A program made the position numbers and the translations under genes. Below are positions 1-8,284 of a stretch of DNA of 56,807 nt, piece after piece (within the stretch, counting starts at the first letter, position 1; each line of letters starts with the position of its first letter). The DNA is from Actinomycetes bacterium (lineage in GTDB: Bacteria; Actinomycetota; Acidimicrobiia; Acidimicrobiales; JAKAOS01). The stretch lies in the NCBI GenBank assembly GCA_021791675.1, contig JAJYWE010000011.1, positions 1 through 56,807 on the forward strand, written 5' to 3'. A model generated the notes under the pieces. That model ran no database searches, was not told the DNA's origin, and saw nothing but the letters and a program-made list of their open reading frames with translations.

Positions 1-326
1 GCGATCGGCCTTGCCGTCGACCCGGCAACCGGTGGCTACTGGATCCTCAAGTCGAACGGGGGCGTGGACAACTTCGACGCCCCCTGGTACGGCTCGATCG
101 CGGGCGCGAGCGGTGCCCGGACGATCGTCGCGAGCGGATCCGGCTACCTCGTCCTCACGTCCAACGGGGGCGTCCACAACTTCCACGCCCCCTGGCACGG
201 CTCGGACGCAGGGAAGCTCGCCGCCGGCGTCACGGCGATCGGCCTTGCCGTCGACCCGGCAACCGGTGGCTACTGGATCCTCAAGTCGAACGGGGGCGTG
301 GACAACTTCGACGCCCCCTGGTACGG
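1..326 (+). repeat. Direct repeat inside the repeat protein (period 234 bp)
   Basis: Bases 1-92 recur identically at 235-326, after which the copies diverge at synonymous positions (ctcgatcgcg against gtccatcgcc). The period of 234 bp equals two 39-residue modules, so the gene grows or shrinks in double-module steps. The near identity points to recent duplication or gene conversion. Confidence 0.85.
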
Positions 327-384
327 GTCCATCGCCGGGGCGAGCGGTTCCGAGGCGATCGCCACGGTACCGCCTCCTGCCTGA
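1..384 (+). CDS. C-terminal end of a tandem-repeat surface/secreted protein (partial)
   Basis: The frame is open from base 1 and ends at TGA 382-384, so only the last 127 residues are present. They form modules of about 39 residues built around GGYWILKSNGGVDNFDAPWYGS, alternating with a variant module (GSGYLVLTSNGGVHNFHAPW). Repeats of the type GGYW-x-GGV-x-F-x-YGS are common in extracellular proteins of Acidimicrobiia and related actinobacteria and are thought to form beta-propeller-like folds, often after a catalytic or wall-binding domain. That domain would lie upstream of this window. Function is unknown beyond a probable extracellular or cell-surface role. Confidence 0.75.
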   Translation, partial: AIGLAVDPATGGYWILKSNGGVDNFDAPWYGSIAGASGARTIVASGSGYLVLTSNGGVHNFHAPWHGSDAGKLAAGVTAIGLAVDPATGGYWILKSNGGVDNFDAPWYGSIAGASGSEAIATVPPPA

Positions 385-715
385 ACGGGTCACCCCTTCG
401 CGCACGGCCCGCCCCACGACTTTGCAGGCGGCAGCCTGGTAGCGTCCGGCCGGAGGACCGGTAGCCGAACCCCAGGGCCGGTGCACGCGCCAGGGCCGGT
501 GTGCGGGTCAGGGCTCGGGTCCGAGTCGAGGCGGGTCCCCCGGGTCCGGGCCAGGACGGTGGTGCCCCTGGGTCTGGCGGTGCCCCCCGAGGCGGGGGGC
601 ACGGAGGCGGTCCGGCGGGAGGGCTGGCCGTGCTGGTGAGAGGGGGCTCGCCGGAGGACGTGGTCAGGTGGGCTGGACGGACGACCGGCGCAACGGGCCG
701 GGAAGGGAGCCACAG
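385..715. other. Intergenic region with low-complexity G/C sequence
   Basis: No credible gene in this 331 bp. It has short imperfect repeats (cagggccggtg) and one strong hairpin at 580-602. The ORFs crossing it are biased Arg/Pro/Gly translations typical of shadow frames. It should hold the promoter of the downstream M20 gene, but I see no clear -35/-10 pair. Confidence 0.5.
580..602. terminator. Strong 9-bp-stem hairpin
   Basis: GTGCCCCCC-gaggc-GGGGGGCAC is a perfect 9-bp stem with a 5-nt loop. There is no T-tract, so intrinsic termination is uncertain. It lies between the end of the repeat protein and the M20 gene and could be a terminator for the former or a leader hairpin for the latter. 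Confidence 0.4.
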
Positions 716-1939
716 GTGACGAACGAGCCAGAGCTGTCGGAGCGCCTCCGCTCCGTCTACCGAGACCTCCACCGGCACCCGGAGCTCTCCTTCGCCGAGC
801 ACCGGACGGCGGGGATCGTCGCTGCGTGGCTCCGGGAGCTCGGGCTCGAGGTCCTCGAGGGGATCGCCGGGACCGGGGTCGTCGGGGTGCTCCGCAACGG
901 TGCAGGACCGACGGTGCTCCTCCGGGCCGACATGGACGCGTTGCCCGTGGCGGAGGGGACCGGCCTCGACTACGCGAGCGAGGTCGAGGGTGTCATGCAC
1001 GCCTGCGGTCACGACCTGCACGTCACCTGCCTGCTCGGAGCGGTCACCAAGCTGGCGACGGGCCGGGGGGCGTGGTCGGGGACGCTCCTGGCCGTCTTCC
1101 AGCCCGCGGAGGAGCTGGTGCGAGGCGCGAAGTCGATGGTCGCAGACGGCCTGTACGAGCGCGCCGGGCGCCCGGACGTGGTGCTCGGCCAGCACGTCGC
1201 ACCCCTCCCAGCCGGGGCGATCGGGCTGCGGCCCGGCCCGGCGTTCGCCGCGTCGGACGCGGTCCGCATCACGCTCCACGGTGCGGGGGGCCACGGCTCG
1301 CGGCCGGAGGCGACGGTCGACCCGGTCGTCATGGCCGCGGCGACCGTGCTGCGGTTGCAGGGCATCGTCTCGCGGGAGCTGCCTGCGAGCGAGACCGCAG
1401 TCGTCACGGTCGGCTCGCTCCAGGCGGGGACGAAGAACAACATCATCCCCGACGACGCGACCCTCCAGCTCTCTGTGCGGACCTACAACGAGGCGGTCCG
1501 CACGAAGGTGCTCGCGGCGATCGACCGGATCGCGAGAGCCGAGGCCATGGCATCGGGCGCCACGAAGGAGCCCGAATTCGAGCTCGTCGAGTCGACGCCT
1601 GCGGTGCTGAACGACGCCGACGCCGTCGAGCGGACCCGCGGGGCGCTCGAGAGCGTCGTCGCTCCGGGGGCGGTCGTCGACCCCGGTCCGGCGACCGGGA
1701 GTGAGGACGTCGGGGTGCTCGCGAGCTCCGCCGGTGTGCCCATCGTCTTCTGGCTGCTCGGTGGTGCCGATCCTGGGCTGTTCGCCGGGGCGACGAGCGT
1801 CGAGGACGTCGCCCGGATCGTCGGGGGCCTGCCGTCGAACCACTCCCCCCGGTACGCGCCCGTCGAGGAGCCGACGATCACGATCGGGGTGAACGCGCTC
1901 GTGGCCGCGGCTCGGGCGTGGCTCGGGGCGCCGGCGTAG
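716..1939 (+). CDS. M20D-family amidohydrolase (amidase/aminoacylase-like)
   Basis: A metal-dependent hydrolase of the peptidase M20D/hippurate hydrolase type that cleaves N-acyl or amide bonds of small molecules in the cytosol. The 407 residues carry RHPELSF near the N terminus, the metal-binding stretches LRADMDALP (about residue 70) and HACGHD (about 95), the catalytic Glu pair in FQPAEE (about 131), the dimerisation-domain segment HGAGGHGSRPE, and GSEDVG near the C terminus. The ORF track starts at 668, but GTG 716 is preferred because it follows GGAAGGGAG and begins directly with the family-like N terminus. It is convergent with the aminotransferase. In this context it may hydrolyse an intermediate of the N-compound pathway; the substrate is unknown. 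Confidence 0.88.
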   Translation: MTNEPELSERLRSVYRDLHRHPELSFAEHRTAGIVAAWLRELGLEVLEGIAGTGVVGVLRNGAGPTVLLRADMDALPVAEGTGLDYASEVEGVMHACGHDLHVTCLLGAVTKLATGRGAWSGTLLAVFQPAEELVRGAKSMVADGLYERAGRPDVVLGQHVAPLPAGAIGLRPGPAFAASDAVRITLHGAGGHGSRPEATVDPVVMAAATVLRLQGIVSRELPASETAVVTVGSLQAGTKNNIIPDDATLQLSVRTYNEAVRTKVLAAIDRIARAEAMASGATKEPEFELVESTPAVLNDADAVERTRGALESVVAPGAVVDPGPATGSEDVGVLASSAGVPIVFWLLGGADPGLFAGATSVEDVARIVGGLPSNHSPRYAPVEEPTITIGVNALVAAARAWLGAPA

Positions 1940-2052
1940 GAGTCGCGGCCCCCTCCCTGGCCGAGCAGCCGCGGATCGGTTCCGCGCCCTCCGCTCGGCG
2001 ACGCAGTCCCGGAGCCGTTCGCAGGGTCCGCAGGGCGGCTTGCTCACGGAAG

Positions 2053-2068
2053 GCGCTCGCGGGAGCGC
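2053..2068. terminator. Hairpin between convergent genes
   Basis: GCGCTC-gcgg-GAGCGC forms a 6-bp stem just beyond the aminotransferase stop and in the gap between it and the M20 gene. It is suitably placed for a bidirectional terminator, but there is no T-tract. Confidence 0.35.
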
Positions 2069-2070
2069 GC

Positions 2071-3369
2071 TCAGGTTGACGACGTGAGCTCGTCCGCGAG
2101 CTCGAGCCCCTGGTGCAGCGCGTCGAAGATCAGGTCGAGCTCCGCATCCGAGACGATGAGGGGTGGGGCGACGAAGAGCGAGGTCTGCTCTCCGCTCGTC
2201 GCGATGAGCGCCCCAGCCATGAGGGCGCGCGCGGCAACCTGCGTCGCGATCGGGTTGGCCTCCCCGCCCTGCCAGGTCCGCCAATCGGGGCCAGACAGCT
2301 CGACCGTCCAGTGCAGGCCACGCCCGTCGATCCGGGCGACCGAGGGGTGGCGGCGGGCGACCTCGTGCATGCGGGTGAGCATGGCGGCGTCCAGGTCCTT
2401 GGCGCGGAGGTAGAGCTTGCTCGCGCTCGATGTCGCAAGGTGTGCTCGGACGGCGGCCATGGCCACGGGATGCGCGCGGTAGGTGGAGTAGCTCTGCCAG
2501 CTCGACCCGGCCAGGCGGTCGAGGACGCGGGTGGAGAGCACCACCGCTCCCGCAGCCGCGCCCCCGGCGCTCATGCACTTGCCGAGGGTGACGAGGTCGG
2601 GCCGCGCCGTTCCCTGCTGGAACTGGAACCAACCCCCGACTCGTCCGAACCCCGTGACCGTCTCGTCCGCAATCCAGTACGCGCCGGCCTCCGCGGCGAG
2701 AGTGGCGACCCGGTCCTGGTAGGCGGGCGAGTGGTAGACGCCCCCCTGGCTGTAGTCGAGGATGACGGCTGCGCTCTCTGCGAGCGCCTTCCGGGCGTCG
2801 ACCAACCACTCGTTGCCCGCCGTCGGGTCCGCGTGGCCGGTGACGCGGGCGCTCGTCGGCGCGGGCAACTCGTGGACGGTTGCGAGGCGTGGCGTAGGCG
2901 CGACACCGGAGGCCGAGGAGAGGCCCCCGTGCCACTGCGGTTGTACCGTCACCTCGCGAGCGAGCCCGGCTCCGCCGTGATACGCGCGCTCGCGGGTGAC
3001 GAGCGGGGCGCGCCCGGTGAGCGCCTGGCACAGCGCGAGCGCAGCGTCGTTCGCCTCGCTCGCGCTCACGAAGAAGCGGACGGCTCCCACCCAGTCCTCC
3101 CCCTCGAAGGCGATCCCGGCGAGGTCGTCTGCGGCCAGCTCACGCTCACGCCACCCCCATCCCTCGTTCACCACCGGTGCGGTGGCAGCCCGGCGGATGG
3201 CCTCGACGATCGCCGGGTGCCCGTGGCCGAGGGGGGCAGCGGTGTTGGACGCGTCCACCACGCGCTGGCCGCTCGCCAGCTCGAACCACACCCCGTCTCC
3301 ACCCACGACCTCGGGGACGTCGTTCCCCGCCGTGAGGCTCGTGGACAGCAGGCGCGCAGCCCCGCTCAT
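2071..3369 (-). CDS. Class-III PLP-dependent aminotransferase
   Basis: A class-III (omega/GSA-type) aminotransferase of 432 residues that moves an amino group between an amine or amino acid and a keto acid using PLP. Visible features are the N-terminal NTAAPLGHGHP segment, the Asp that contacts the PLP ring nitrogen in IADETVTGFGR (D235) and the probable Schiff-base lysine in LVTLGKCMSAGG (K264). Length is normal for the class. Its ATG overlaps the stop of the upstream tautomerase by 4 bp (ATGA), so the two are translationally coupled. It is probably the last gene of the minus-strand IclR/SDR/tautomerase group. The amino donor cannot be told from sequence. Confidence 0.88.
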   Translation of the reverse strand: MSGAARLLSTSLTAGNDVPEVVGGDGVWFELASGQRVVDASNTAAPLGHGHPAIVEAIRRAATAPVVNEGWGWRERELAADDLAGIAFEGEDWVGAVRFFVSASEANDAALALCQALTGRAPLVTRERAYHGGAGLAREVTVQPQWHGGLSSASGVAPTPRLATVHELPAPTSARVTGHADPTAGNEWLVDARKALAESAAVILDYSQGGVYHSPAYQDRVATLAAEAGAYWIADETVTGFGRVGGWFQFQQGTARPDLVTLGKCMSAGGAAAGAVVLSTRVLDRLAGSSWQSYSTYRAHPVAMAAVRAHLATSSASKLYLRAKDLDAAMLTRMHEVARRHPSVARIDGRGLHWTVELSGPDWRTWQGGEANPIATQVAARALMAGALIATSGEQTSLFVAPPLIVSDAELDLIFDALHQGLELADELTSST

Positions 3370-3554
3370 CCGAGCGCCCTCCCACCGATCCCCCAGCGTT
3401 CGGCCGGGACACCCTCGAGGACGACCCAGATGTCACCACGAGCCTCCTCGCCGAAGACCTGACATGCCGCGTCCGTGAGCGCCGCGATCAGCCGCTCTCG
3501 ATCCTCGGGGTCTGCGAAACGTCGCTCCGTCGCCTTCACCTCGATGTAGGGCAC
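3366..3554 (-). CDS. 4-oxalocrotonate tautomerase-like small protein
   Basis: A 62-residue protein read as (M)PYIEVKATERR after GTG initiation, leaving Pro as residue 1 once Met is removed, the catalytic base of the 4-OT/tautomerase superfamily. Length matches the classical subunit. The ORF track extends upstream to 3887, but that part is a shadow of the SDR gene. GTG 3554 follows a GGAGGAGGAAGG ribosome-binding site. The stop overlaps the aminotransferase start by 4 bp. Such enzymes isomerise enol/keto dicarboxylates in ring-cleavage pathways, which fits a catabolic operon; the actual substrate is unknown. Confidence 0.82.
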   Translation of the reverse strand: MPYIEVKATERRFADPEDRERLIAALTDAACQVFGEEARGDIWVVLEGVPAERWGIGGRALG

Positions 3555-3666
3555 GCCGCCTTCCTCCTCCTGGGGACCCTCGCCGATGCGCCAGCCGCAT
3601 CTCCGTGAGCCCTCGCTCCTGGCCGTTCGCTCCGCCGCCGCTCGCCCGACGGTCCCTCCCGGTCTC

Positions 3667-4464
3667 TCAGACGTCCCACCCGGCGTCGACCGGGATGTCG
3701 TGACCGGTGATGTTGCGCGCAGCCGGTGAGACGAGGAAGCGCACCGCCTCGGCCACGTCGATCTCGTCCACGAAGCGACCGAGCGCGGTCTGGGCTGCGA
3801 AGTCGGCGTAGACGGCCGTCGGGTCCTTGCCGAGCTTGCGGGCCTTCTCGGCCACGATGCGATCCATGCGCGCCCCGTTGGTGACATTCGGGCAGACGTC
3901 GTTCACGGTGATGTCGTAGGGCCCGAGCTCGAGGGCGAGCGTGCGCGTCAGCCCCCGCACTGCCCACTTCGACGCCGAGTAGCCACTCCGGTTGCGATAG
4001 CCACGAAGGCCGGAGGTGCCCGCGAGGTTGACGATCCGGCCGCCTCCCCGCCGGATGAGGTGGGGGATCGCGTGCTTGCACGGGAGGAAGGTGCCGACCA
4101 CGTTCAGCTCTAGGATCTCCCGGAGCGCCTCGACGGGGTACTCGGCCGCGGGGGTCTCGATCGGCCCGGTCCCGCCCGCAGTGTTGACGAGGATGTCGAG
4201 GGCGCCGAAGCGTGCGACGACCGACTGCGTCATCGCGGCCACTGCGGCCTCGTCGGTCACGTCACAGGCGATACCGATCGTGTCGCGGCCCGGGAACTTC
4301 TCGTCGAGCGACGCGGCTGCCGCCTCGACCGCCGATCGATCCCGGCCGACGAGGGCGAGGTGGGCGCCATCCTCCGCGAGGCAGGTCGCGACGGCGGCGC
4401 CGATGCCCTTTGCTCCGCCGGTCACGATGGCGACGCGTCCGGCCAGGGGGGTCTCCTTGGTCAA
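3667..4464 (-). CDS. Short-chain dehydrogenase/reductase (SDR)
   Basis: A classical SDR of 265 residues: the NAD(P)-binding glycine motif TGGAKGIG is near residue 15, NTAGG stands for the usual NNAG, a catalytic Ser lies in IVNLAGTSG, and the YxxxK pair is in SGYSASKWAVRG. It would oxidise an alcohol or reduce a ketone. The start is TTG at 4464, supported by AAAGGAG 6-8 nt upstream, and it overlaps the IclR stop by 4 bp (TTGA), so regulator and enzyme are co-translated. A 112-bp gap separates it from the tautomerase. Confidence 0.88.
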   Translation of the reverse strand: MTKETPLAGRVAIVTGGAKGIGAAVATCLAEDGAHLALVGRDRSAVEAAAASLDEKFPGRDTIGIACDVTDEAAVAAMTQSVVARFGALDILVNTAGGTGPIETPAAEYPVEALREILELNVVGTFLPCKHAIPHLIRRGGGRIVNLAGTSGLRGYRNRSGYSASKWAVRGLTRTLALELGPYDITVNDVCPNVTNGARMDRIVAEKARKLGKDPTAVYADFAAQTALGRFVDEIDVAEAVRFLVSPAARNITGHDIPVDAGWDV

Positions 4465-5333
4465 CCGAAGCTCCTTTCCGGAACAGCGACGATCGAGATG
4501 TGCTCGGTGGCGATCTCCGGTGTCCGCAGCCCGATGGCCGCGGCGACGGACCGGGCTGCCTCGTGGACGAGGAGGAGGTCACGTCGGACTCGACCGGCGG
4601 AGAGCCGGGGGCTCGGTCCTGCGATCCCGACGGCGCAAGCGATGCCGACCGGGGAGAGGACGGGCACCGCCACCCCCCACACCCCGATGTTCGTCTCCTC
4701 GAAGCTGCTCGCCCATCCCTGGGCCCGGATCGAGGCGAGCTCGTGGCGGAGGAGCTCTTCGTCCGTGATCGTCGCGTGGCAGAGCGACTCGAGCGATCCA
4801 CTGGCGACCCGGTCGATCTCGTCGGCCTGCATGTACGCGAGCAGCACCTTCTGCGATGCCCCCGCGTGCAGGGGGAGCTGGCGTCCCGGTTGGACAGAGA
4901 GCCGGAGCGGCTGCGAGGTCTCGACGCGCTCGAGGCACACGCCGCGGGTCCGGTCCGGGGAGACGACGGTGAGCAGTGCGGTCTCGCCGGTGGACTCGGC
5001 GAGGCGTCGGAGGATGTCCCGTGCCACCGCCGCCAGATCCGAGGCGGCCTGGGCCCGCTCGGCGAGGCGGATGGCCGCGGAGCCGAGGCGGAACCGGCGG
5101 GTCGCGGCGTCCTGACGGGTGTAGCCCATCCGGCTGAGCGCGACGAGTATCCGATGCGTCGTCGGCACGGGCAGCGACAGCTCGCGTGCGATCTCGGTTG
5201 CGCGCCACTCCGGGCGCTCCGCGGAGAAGACCTCGAGGATCGCGAAGGCGCGCTCCAAGATCTGGAGGTTGACTGGCCGTGCGACGACCGGCACGGCCCT
5301 GTGCATGCCTCTCCCTGAGCCGACGTCGCTCAC
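4461..5333 (-). CDS. IclR-family transcriptional regulator
   Basis: 290 residues with an N-terminal winged helix-turn-helix (ILERAFAILEVFS...TEIARELSLPVPTTHRILVALSRMGY) followed by the IclR effector-binding domain (residues about 95-270). GTG 5333 is chosen because AAGGAGGG sits 7 nt upstream; an internal ATG at 5306 is an alternative. Divergent from the DUF6282-like gene and 4-bp-overlapping with the SDR, it most likely controls both sides of the 5334-5542 region and responds to a pathway intermediate. Palindromes in that region are listed separately as operator candidates. Confidence 0.9.
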   Translation of the reverse strand: MSDVGSGRGMHRAVPVVARPVNLQILERAFAILEVFSAERPEWRATEIARELSLPVPTTHRILVALSRMGYTRQDAATRRFRLGSAAIRLAERAQAASDLAAVARDILRRLAESTGETALLTVVSPDRTRGVCLERVETSQPLRLSVQPGRQLPLHAGASQKVLLAYMQADEIDRVASGSLESLCHATITDEELLRHELASIRAQGWASSFEETNIGVWGVAVPVLSPVGIACAVGIAGPSPRLSAGRVRRDLLLVHEAARSVAAAIGLRTPEIATEHISIVAVPERSFG

Positions 5334-5386
5334 CCGGACCCTCCTTGACGGCGCCAGCGCTGTACTCTAGCATGCGCTCTCGAGTC

Positions 5387-5399
5387 AAGAGAACCTCTT
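5387..5399. promoter_or_regulatory. Inverted repeat AAGAG-aac-CTCTT, candidate IclR operator
   Basis: A perfect 5-bp inverted repeat with a 3-nt spacer in the divergent region between the IclR gene and the DUF6282-like hydrolase. The area around it is noticeably richer in A/T than the genes on either side, as expected for promoters and operators. Binding by this IclR protein is inferred from position only. Confidence 0.4.
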
Positions 5400-5403
5400 T
5401 CAC

Positions 5404-5413
5404 CTTGCAAGAT
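5404..5413 (+). promoter_or_regulatory. CTTGCAAGAT motif (palindromic core CTTGCAAG)
   Basis: An 8-bp perfect palindrome CTTGCAAG followed by AT, 5 bp after the AAGAG/CTCTT repeat. A 9/10 match (CTGGCAAGAT) occurs at 6521-6530 upstream of the molybdenum hydroxylase operon, which suggests a shared operator for the local regulator. Confidence 0.35.
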
Positions 5414-5542
5414 AGCGTTTGGCGGCTCCCCGGGATCAGAGCCCTGCTCGACGGTGGAGCCCCACTCCTCGAGCCCGACCCATCGGACCGGCCACGGGGT
5501 CGAGGAGGAGCCGGGCAAGGAGACGGAAAGGACAGGTGAAGC

Positions 5543-6493
5543 ATGGAACGCCCCGACCTCGAGCTCCTGAAGGGGGCCATCGACACCCATGCGCACACCG
5601 CGCCCGCGCTGTTCCGCCGCCACATCGACGACGCTGCCCTTGCGGAGGCCGCAAGCGCGGCCGGGATGCGCGGCTTCGTGCTGAAGGACCACGACTCCTC
5701 GACCACGGGTCGGGCCTACCACGTCAACCGCATGCACCCGGAGGTGGAGTCCATCGGATCGATCGTGCTGAACCGGTCGGTCGGCGGGCTCAACCCCTAC
5801 GTCGCTGAGTCTGCGATCCACTACGGCGCGCGCGTCGTGTGGATGCCGTCCAACCACTCCAAGCACCACGCCGAGTTCTTCGACCGGCCCGACTATCCGC
5901 AGTTCGGCAGAACCCACCGGCAGCTGCCGGGGCCCGGGGTGACGGTCTTCGAGGAGGACGGCAAGACGCTCAAGAAGGAGGCCGTGACGATCTGCGAGAT
6001 CGTCGCCGAGCACGACGTCGCGCTCGCGACCGGTCACCTCTCGCTCCCCGAGATCCGGGCGCTGCTCGACGCCGCGACCGCGGCCGGGGTAACCCGGTTC
6101 ATCGTCACCCACGCAAACTGGTCGCTCTGCAAGCTCGATCTCGAGGTCCAGCGCGAGCTGATCGCGAAGGGGGCCGTGCTCGAGTACGTGGCATCGTCCT
6201 GTGTGTCGCCGATCTTCTGGGAGCAGCAGCCCGAGGAGCTCGCGCGCTGGATCACGGAGCTCCGTGGAGAGCACCTGGTCCTCGGCTCCGACGTCGGGCA
6301 GTTCGCCGGGCCGCCTCACCCCGAGGGGCTTCGCATGCTCCTCGCCGCCCTCCTCGAGCTCGGTGTGCCCTACGAGTACCTGGAGAAGATGGCCAAGGAG
6401 ACCCCGGCGAAGGTGCTCGGGCTCGACCCCGATTGGCGGCCGGCACGCGCGTCGGTGCCCGCCCCGCCGCCTGCGTCATCGCCCGCGAGCTAG
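5543..6493 (+). CDS. DUF6282-like metal-dependent hydrolase (TIM-barrel amidohydrolase fold)
   Basis: 316 residues with the pattern of a TIM-barrel metal hydrolase: DTHAHTAP at the N terminus (metal ligands), KDHDSS, MPSNHSKHHAEF, ATGHLS, THANWS and GSDVGQFAGPPH. It resembles the DUF6282 family, whose substrates are not established to my knowledge. ATG 5543 follows GGAAAGGACAGGTGAAGC. The gene is divergent from the IclR regulator and is followed, after a 277-bp gap, by the molybdenum hydroxylase operon. A hydrolytic role on an amide, lactone or ring is likely; the substrate is unknown. Confidence 0.8.
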   Translation: MERPDLELLKGAIDTHAHTAPALFRRHIDDAALAEAASAAGMRGFVLKDHDSSTTGRAYHVNRMHPEVESIGSIVLNRSVGGLNPYVAESAIHYGARVVWMPSNHSKHHAEFFDRPDYPQFGRTHRQLPGPGVTVFEEDGKTLKKEAVTICEIVAEHDVALATGHLSLPEIRALLDAATAAGVTRFIVTHANWSLCKLDLEVQRELIAKGAVLEYVASSCVSPIFWEQQPEELARWITELRGEHLVLGSDVGQFAGPPHPEGLRMLLAALLELGVPYEYLEKMAKETPAKVLGLDPDWRPARASVPAPPPASSPAS

Positions 6494-6509
6494 TTCTCGC
6501 CGAGAGAGA

Positions 6510-6527
6510 TTGCCTTGCGCCTGGCAA
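6510..6527. promoter_or_regulatory. Inverted repeat TTGCC-8-GGCAA upstream of the hydroxylase operon
   Basis: TTGCC ttgcgcct GGCAA lies 17 bp after the hydrolase stop and contains most of the CTGGCAAGAT match (6521-6530) to the site at 5404-5413. It could be an operator for the downstream operon or a weak terminator stem for the upstream gene. Confidence 0.35.
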
Positions 6528-6770
6528 GATCGAATGGCATGGTGAGCACACGAGGTTTGCTGTGTCGCGACCGGTGGTGAACGGGCGGGGCCCCAGGGGC
6601 GCTACGTGGCGCGAGCGGACGCCGGACCGGCCCGGACGTAGGCGTGTCGAGGAGGCTCTCCCGGCCGTGGTTTCGTCTCGCCGGACCCAGTTCGGTCGTG
6701 CCCGTCCTGGCAGGCGACCGGTGGCTCGACGGCGCGCCTCCGTCGGGTGGAAGTCCGACCCGGAGGAACG

Positions 6771-7646
6771 ATGCTGACGAAACCCTTCGACTACCAGGCG
6801 GTCGGACACCTCGAGCAGGCGTGCGACCTCTTGCGTCACCACGGCGAGGCGGCGAAGGTGATCGCGGGCGGCCAGAGCCTGCTCCCCCTCGTGAACCTCG
6901 GTCTCGCCCAGCCGAGCGTCGTCGTCGACATCTCCAGGGCAAGTGGTCACCGTGGGGTCGAGGTCGCGGACGGCTCCGTTCGCCTCGGTGCGCTCCTGAC
7001 GCACGCTCGCCTCGCTGCCGACCCGTTTCTTGCGCAGGCGCAGCCGCTGGTCGGCGCGGCCGCAGCACGGATCGGCAACGCACGGGTCCGGGTCCGGGGC
7101 ACGCTCGGTGGCTCTCTCGCCCACAGCGATCCCGCGGCCGAGCTCCCGCTCGTCATGGTCGCCCTCGGTGCCACCTACGAGCTCGTCGACCCCAGCTCGA
7201 CCCGCGAGGTCAAGGCGGAGGAGTTCCACGCCGGCTTCCTCTCGACCGTGCTCGAGCCCGACGAGCTCGTTGCCTCGGCGGTGGTCCCGGCGCTCGGGCC
7301 GGGCTGGGGCTGGGGCTTCCAGGAGGTCTCCCGACGCGAGGGAGACTTTGCCCTCATCGCGATCGCAGCCGTGGTCCGGCTGGCCGGAGGACGGATCGCC
7401 GAGGCTCGCATCGCCGCCGGCGGCGTCGCCGACCGGCCGCTCCGCCTTGCCGAGATCGAGGTGGCAGTCGCCGGGCTCGAGCCAGCCGAGCTCGAGGACC
7501 GGCTCCGCTCGCTCCTCCCCCTCCCGCGCCTGGCGCCGCCCAGTGACACCAACGCCACCGGCACCCACCGGGCGCACCTCGCGGGCGTGCTCGTTCGCCG
7601 GGCGGTCGGTGAGGCGGCGGCGCGCGCGGAGGAGGCTCGGGCATGA
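6771..7646 (+). CDS. Molybdenum hydroxylase, FAD-binding medium subunit (CoxM/XDH type)
   Basis: The flavin subunit of a xanthine-dehydrogenase-family enzyme, 291 residues, which passes electrons from the 2Fe-2S subunit to the external acceptor. The FAD-binding stretches AGGQSLLPLVNLGLAQP (about residues 40-56) and RIGNARVRVRGTLGGSLAHSDP (about 100-120) are characteristic. ATG 6771 follows CGGAGGAACG; the track start at 6747 lacks support. It overlaps the next gene by 4 bp (ATGA). The order medium-small-large is typical of bacterial three-subunit enzymes. Confidence 0.93.
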   Translation: MLTKPFDYQAVGHLEQACDLLRHHGEAAKVIAGGQSLLPLVNLGLAQPSVVVDISRASGHRGVEVADGSVRLGALLTHARLAADPFLAQAQPLVGAAAARIGNARVRVRGTLGGSLAHSDPAAELPLVMVALGATYELVDPSSTREVKAEEFHAGFLSTVLEPDELVASAVVPALGPGWGWGFQEVSRREGDFALIAIAAVVRLAGGRIAEARIAAGGVADRPLRLAEIEVAVAGLEPAELEDRLRSLLPLPRLAPPSDTNATGTHRAHLAGVLVRRAVGEAAARAEEARA

Positions 7647-8284
7647 CCCCCACCCCGCTCCCGGAGCCGGCCACCGACCGTGTCCGCCCCGCCGACGACC
7701 ACCGGCCCGGCGCCGACGCGACGCCGTCACCGCCTCGGACCGGGAGCAACGAGGTCGTCCTCACCCTGACCGTCAACGGGGAGGCCGTCCGGCGGAGCTA
7801 CGCGACCCACGCCTCCCTCCTGGACTGGCTGCGAGAGGCGGCCGGCGTCACGGACCCGAAGCTCGGCTGCGGCGAGGGGGTCTGCGGTGCCTGCGCGGTG
7901 CTCGTCGACGGAGAGCCCGTTTCGAGCTGCATCGTCCTCGCTGTCCAGGTCGACGGGGCCACGGTGACGACGGCATCGGGTCTGGCGGGACCCGGTGGCG
8001 CGCTCGGCCTGCTCCAGCGACACTTCCACGAGCTCCACGCCGCGCAGTGCGGCTTCTGTACCCCCGGCATGCTGGTCACCGCCGCCGCGCTCGTCGCGAG
8101 CGGTCGTCGGCACTCCCGCGCGGAGATCCGCCACGCCCTCCACGGGAACCTCTGTCGCTGCACGGGCTACGGCCCGATCGTGGACGCGATCGAGGCGGCC
8201 GAGGCGGATCCCCTCCTCCGGCGGGTCGTCGAGGGCGGTGCGGTGGAGGTGGCGGCGATCGCTGGTGAGGGACGGCTCCCATGA
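7643..8284 (+). CDS. Molybdenum hydroxylase, 2Fe-2S small subunit (CoxS/XDH type)
   Basis: 213 residues. The plant-type 2Fe-2S cluster ligands are in GCGEGVCGACAVL and the second cluster ligands in QCGFCTPGM and CRCTGYGPIV, in the standard order. The first 35 or so residues (PTPLPEPATDR...) are a Pro/Ala-rich tail before the ferredoxin fold starts at VVLTLTVNGE, longer than in typical CoxS proteins (about 160 residues), so a later start is possible. It overlaps both neighbours by 4 bp. Confidence 0.93.
   Translation: MTPTPLPEPATDRVRPADDHRPGADATPSPPRTGSNEVVLTLTVNGEAVRRSYATHASLLDWLREAAGVTDPKLGCGEGVCGACAVLVDGEPVSSCIVLAVQVDGATVTTASGLAGPGGALGLLQRHFHELHAAQCGFCTPGMLVTAAALVASGRRHSRAEIRHALHGNLCRCTGYGPIVDAIEAAEADPLLRRVVEGGAVEVAAIAGEGRLP

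Noticed and set aside
281-3031. 916-residue minus-strand ORF
   Set aside because: Arg/Pro/Gly-rich shadow frame over the M20 and aminotransferase genes; no motifs.
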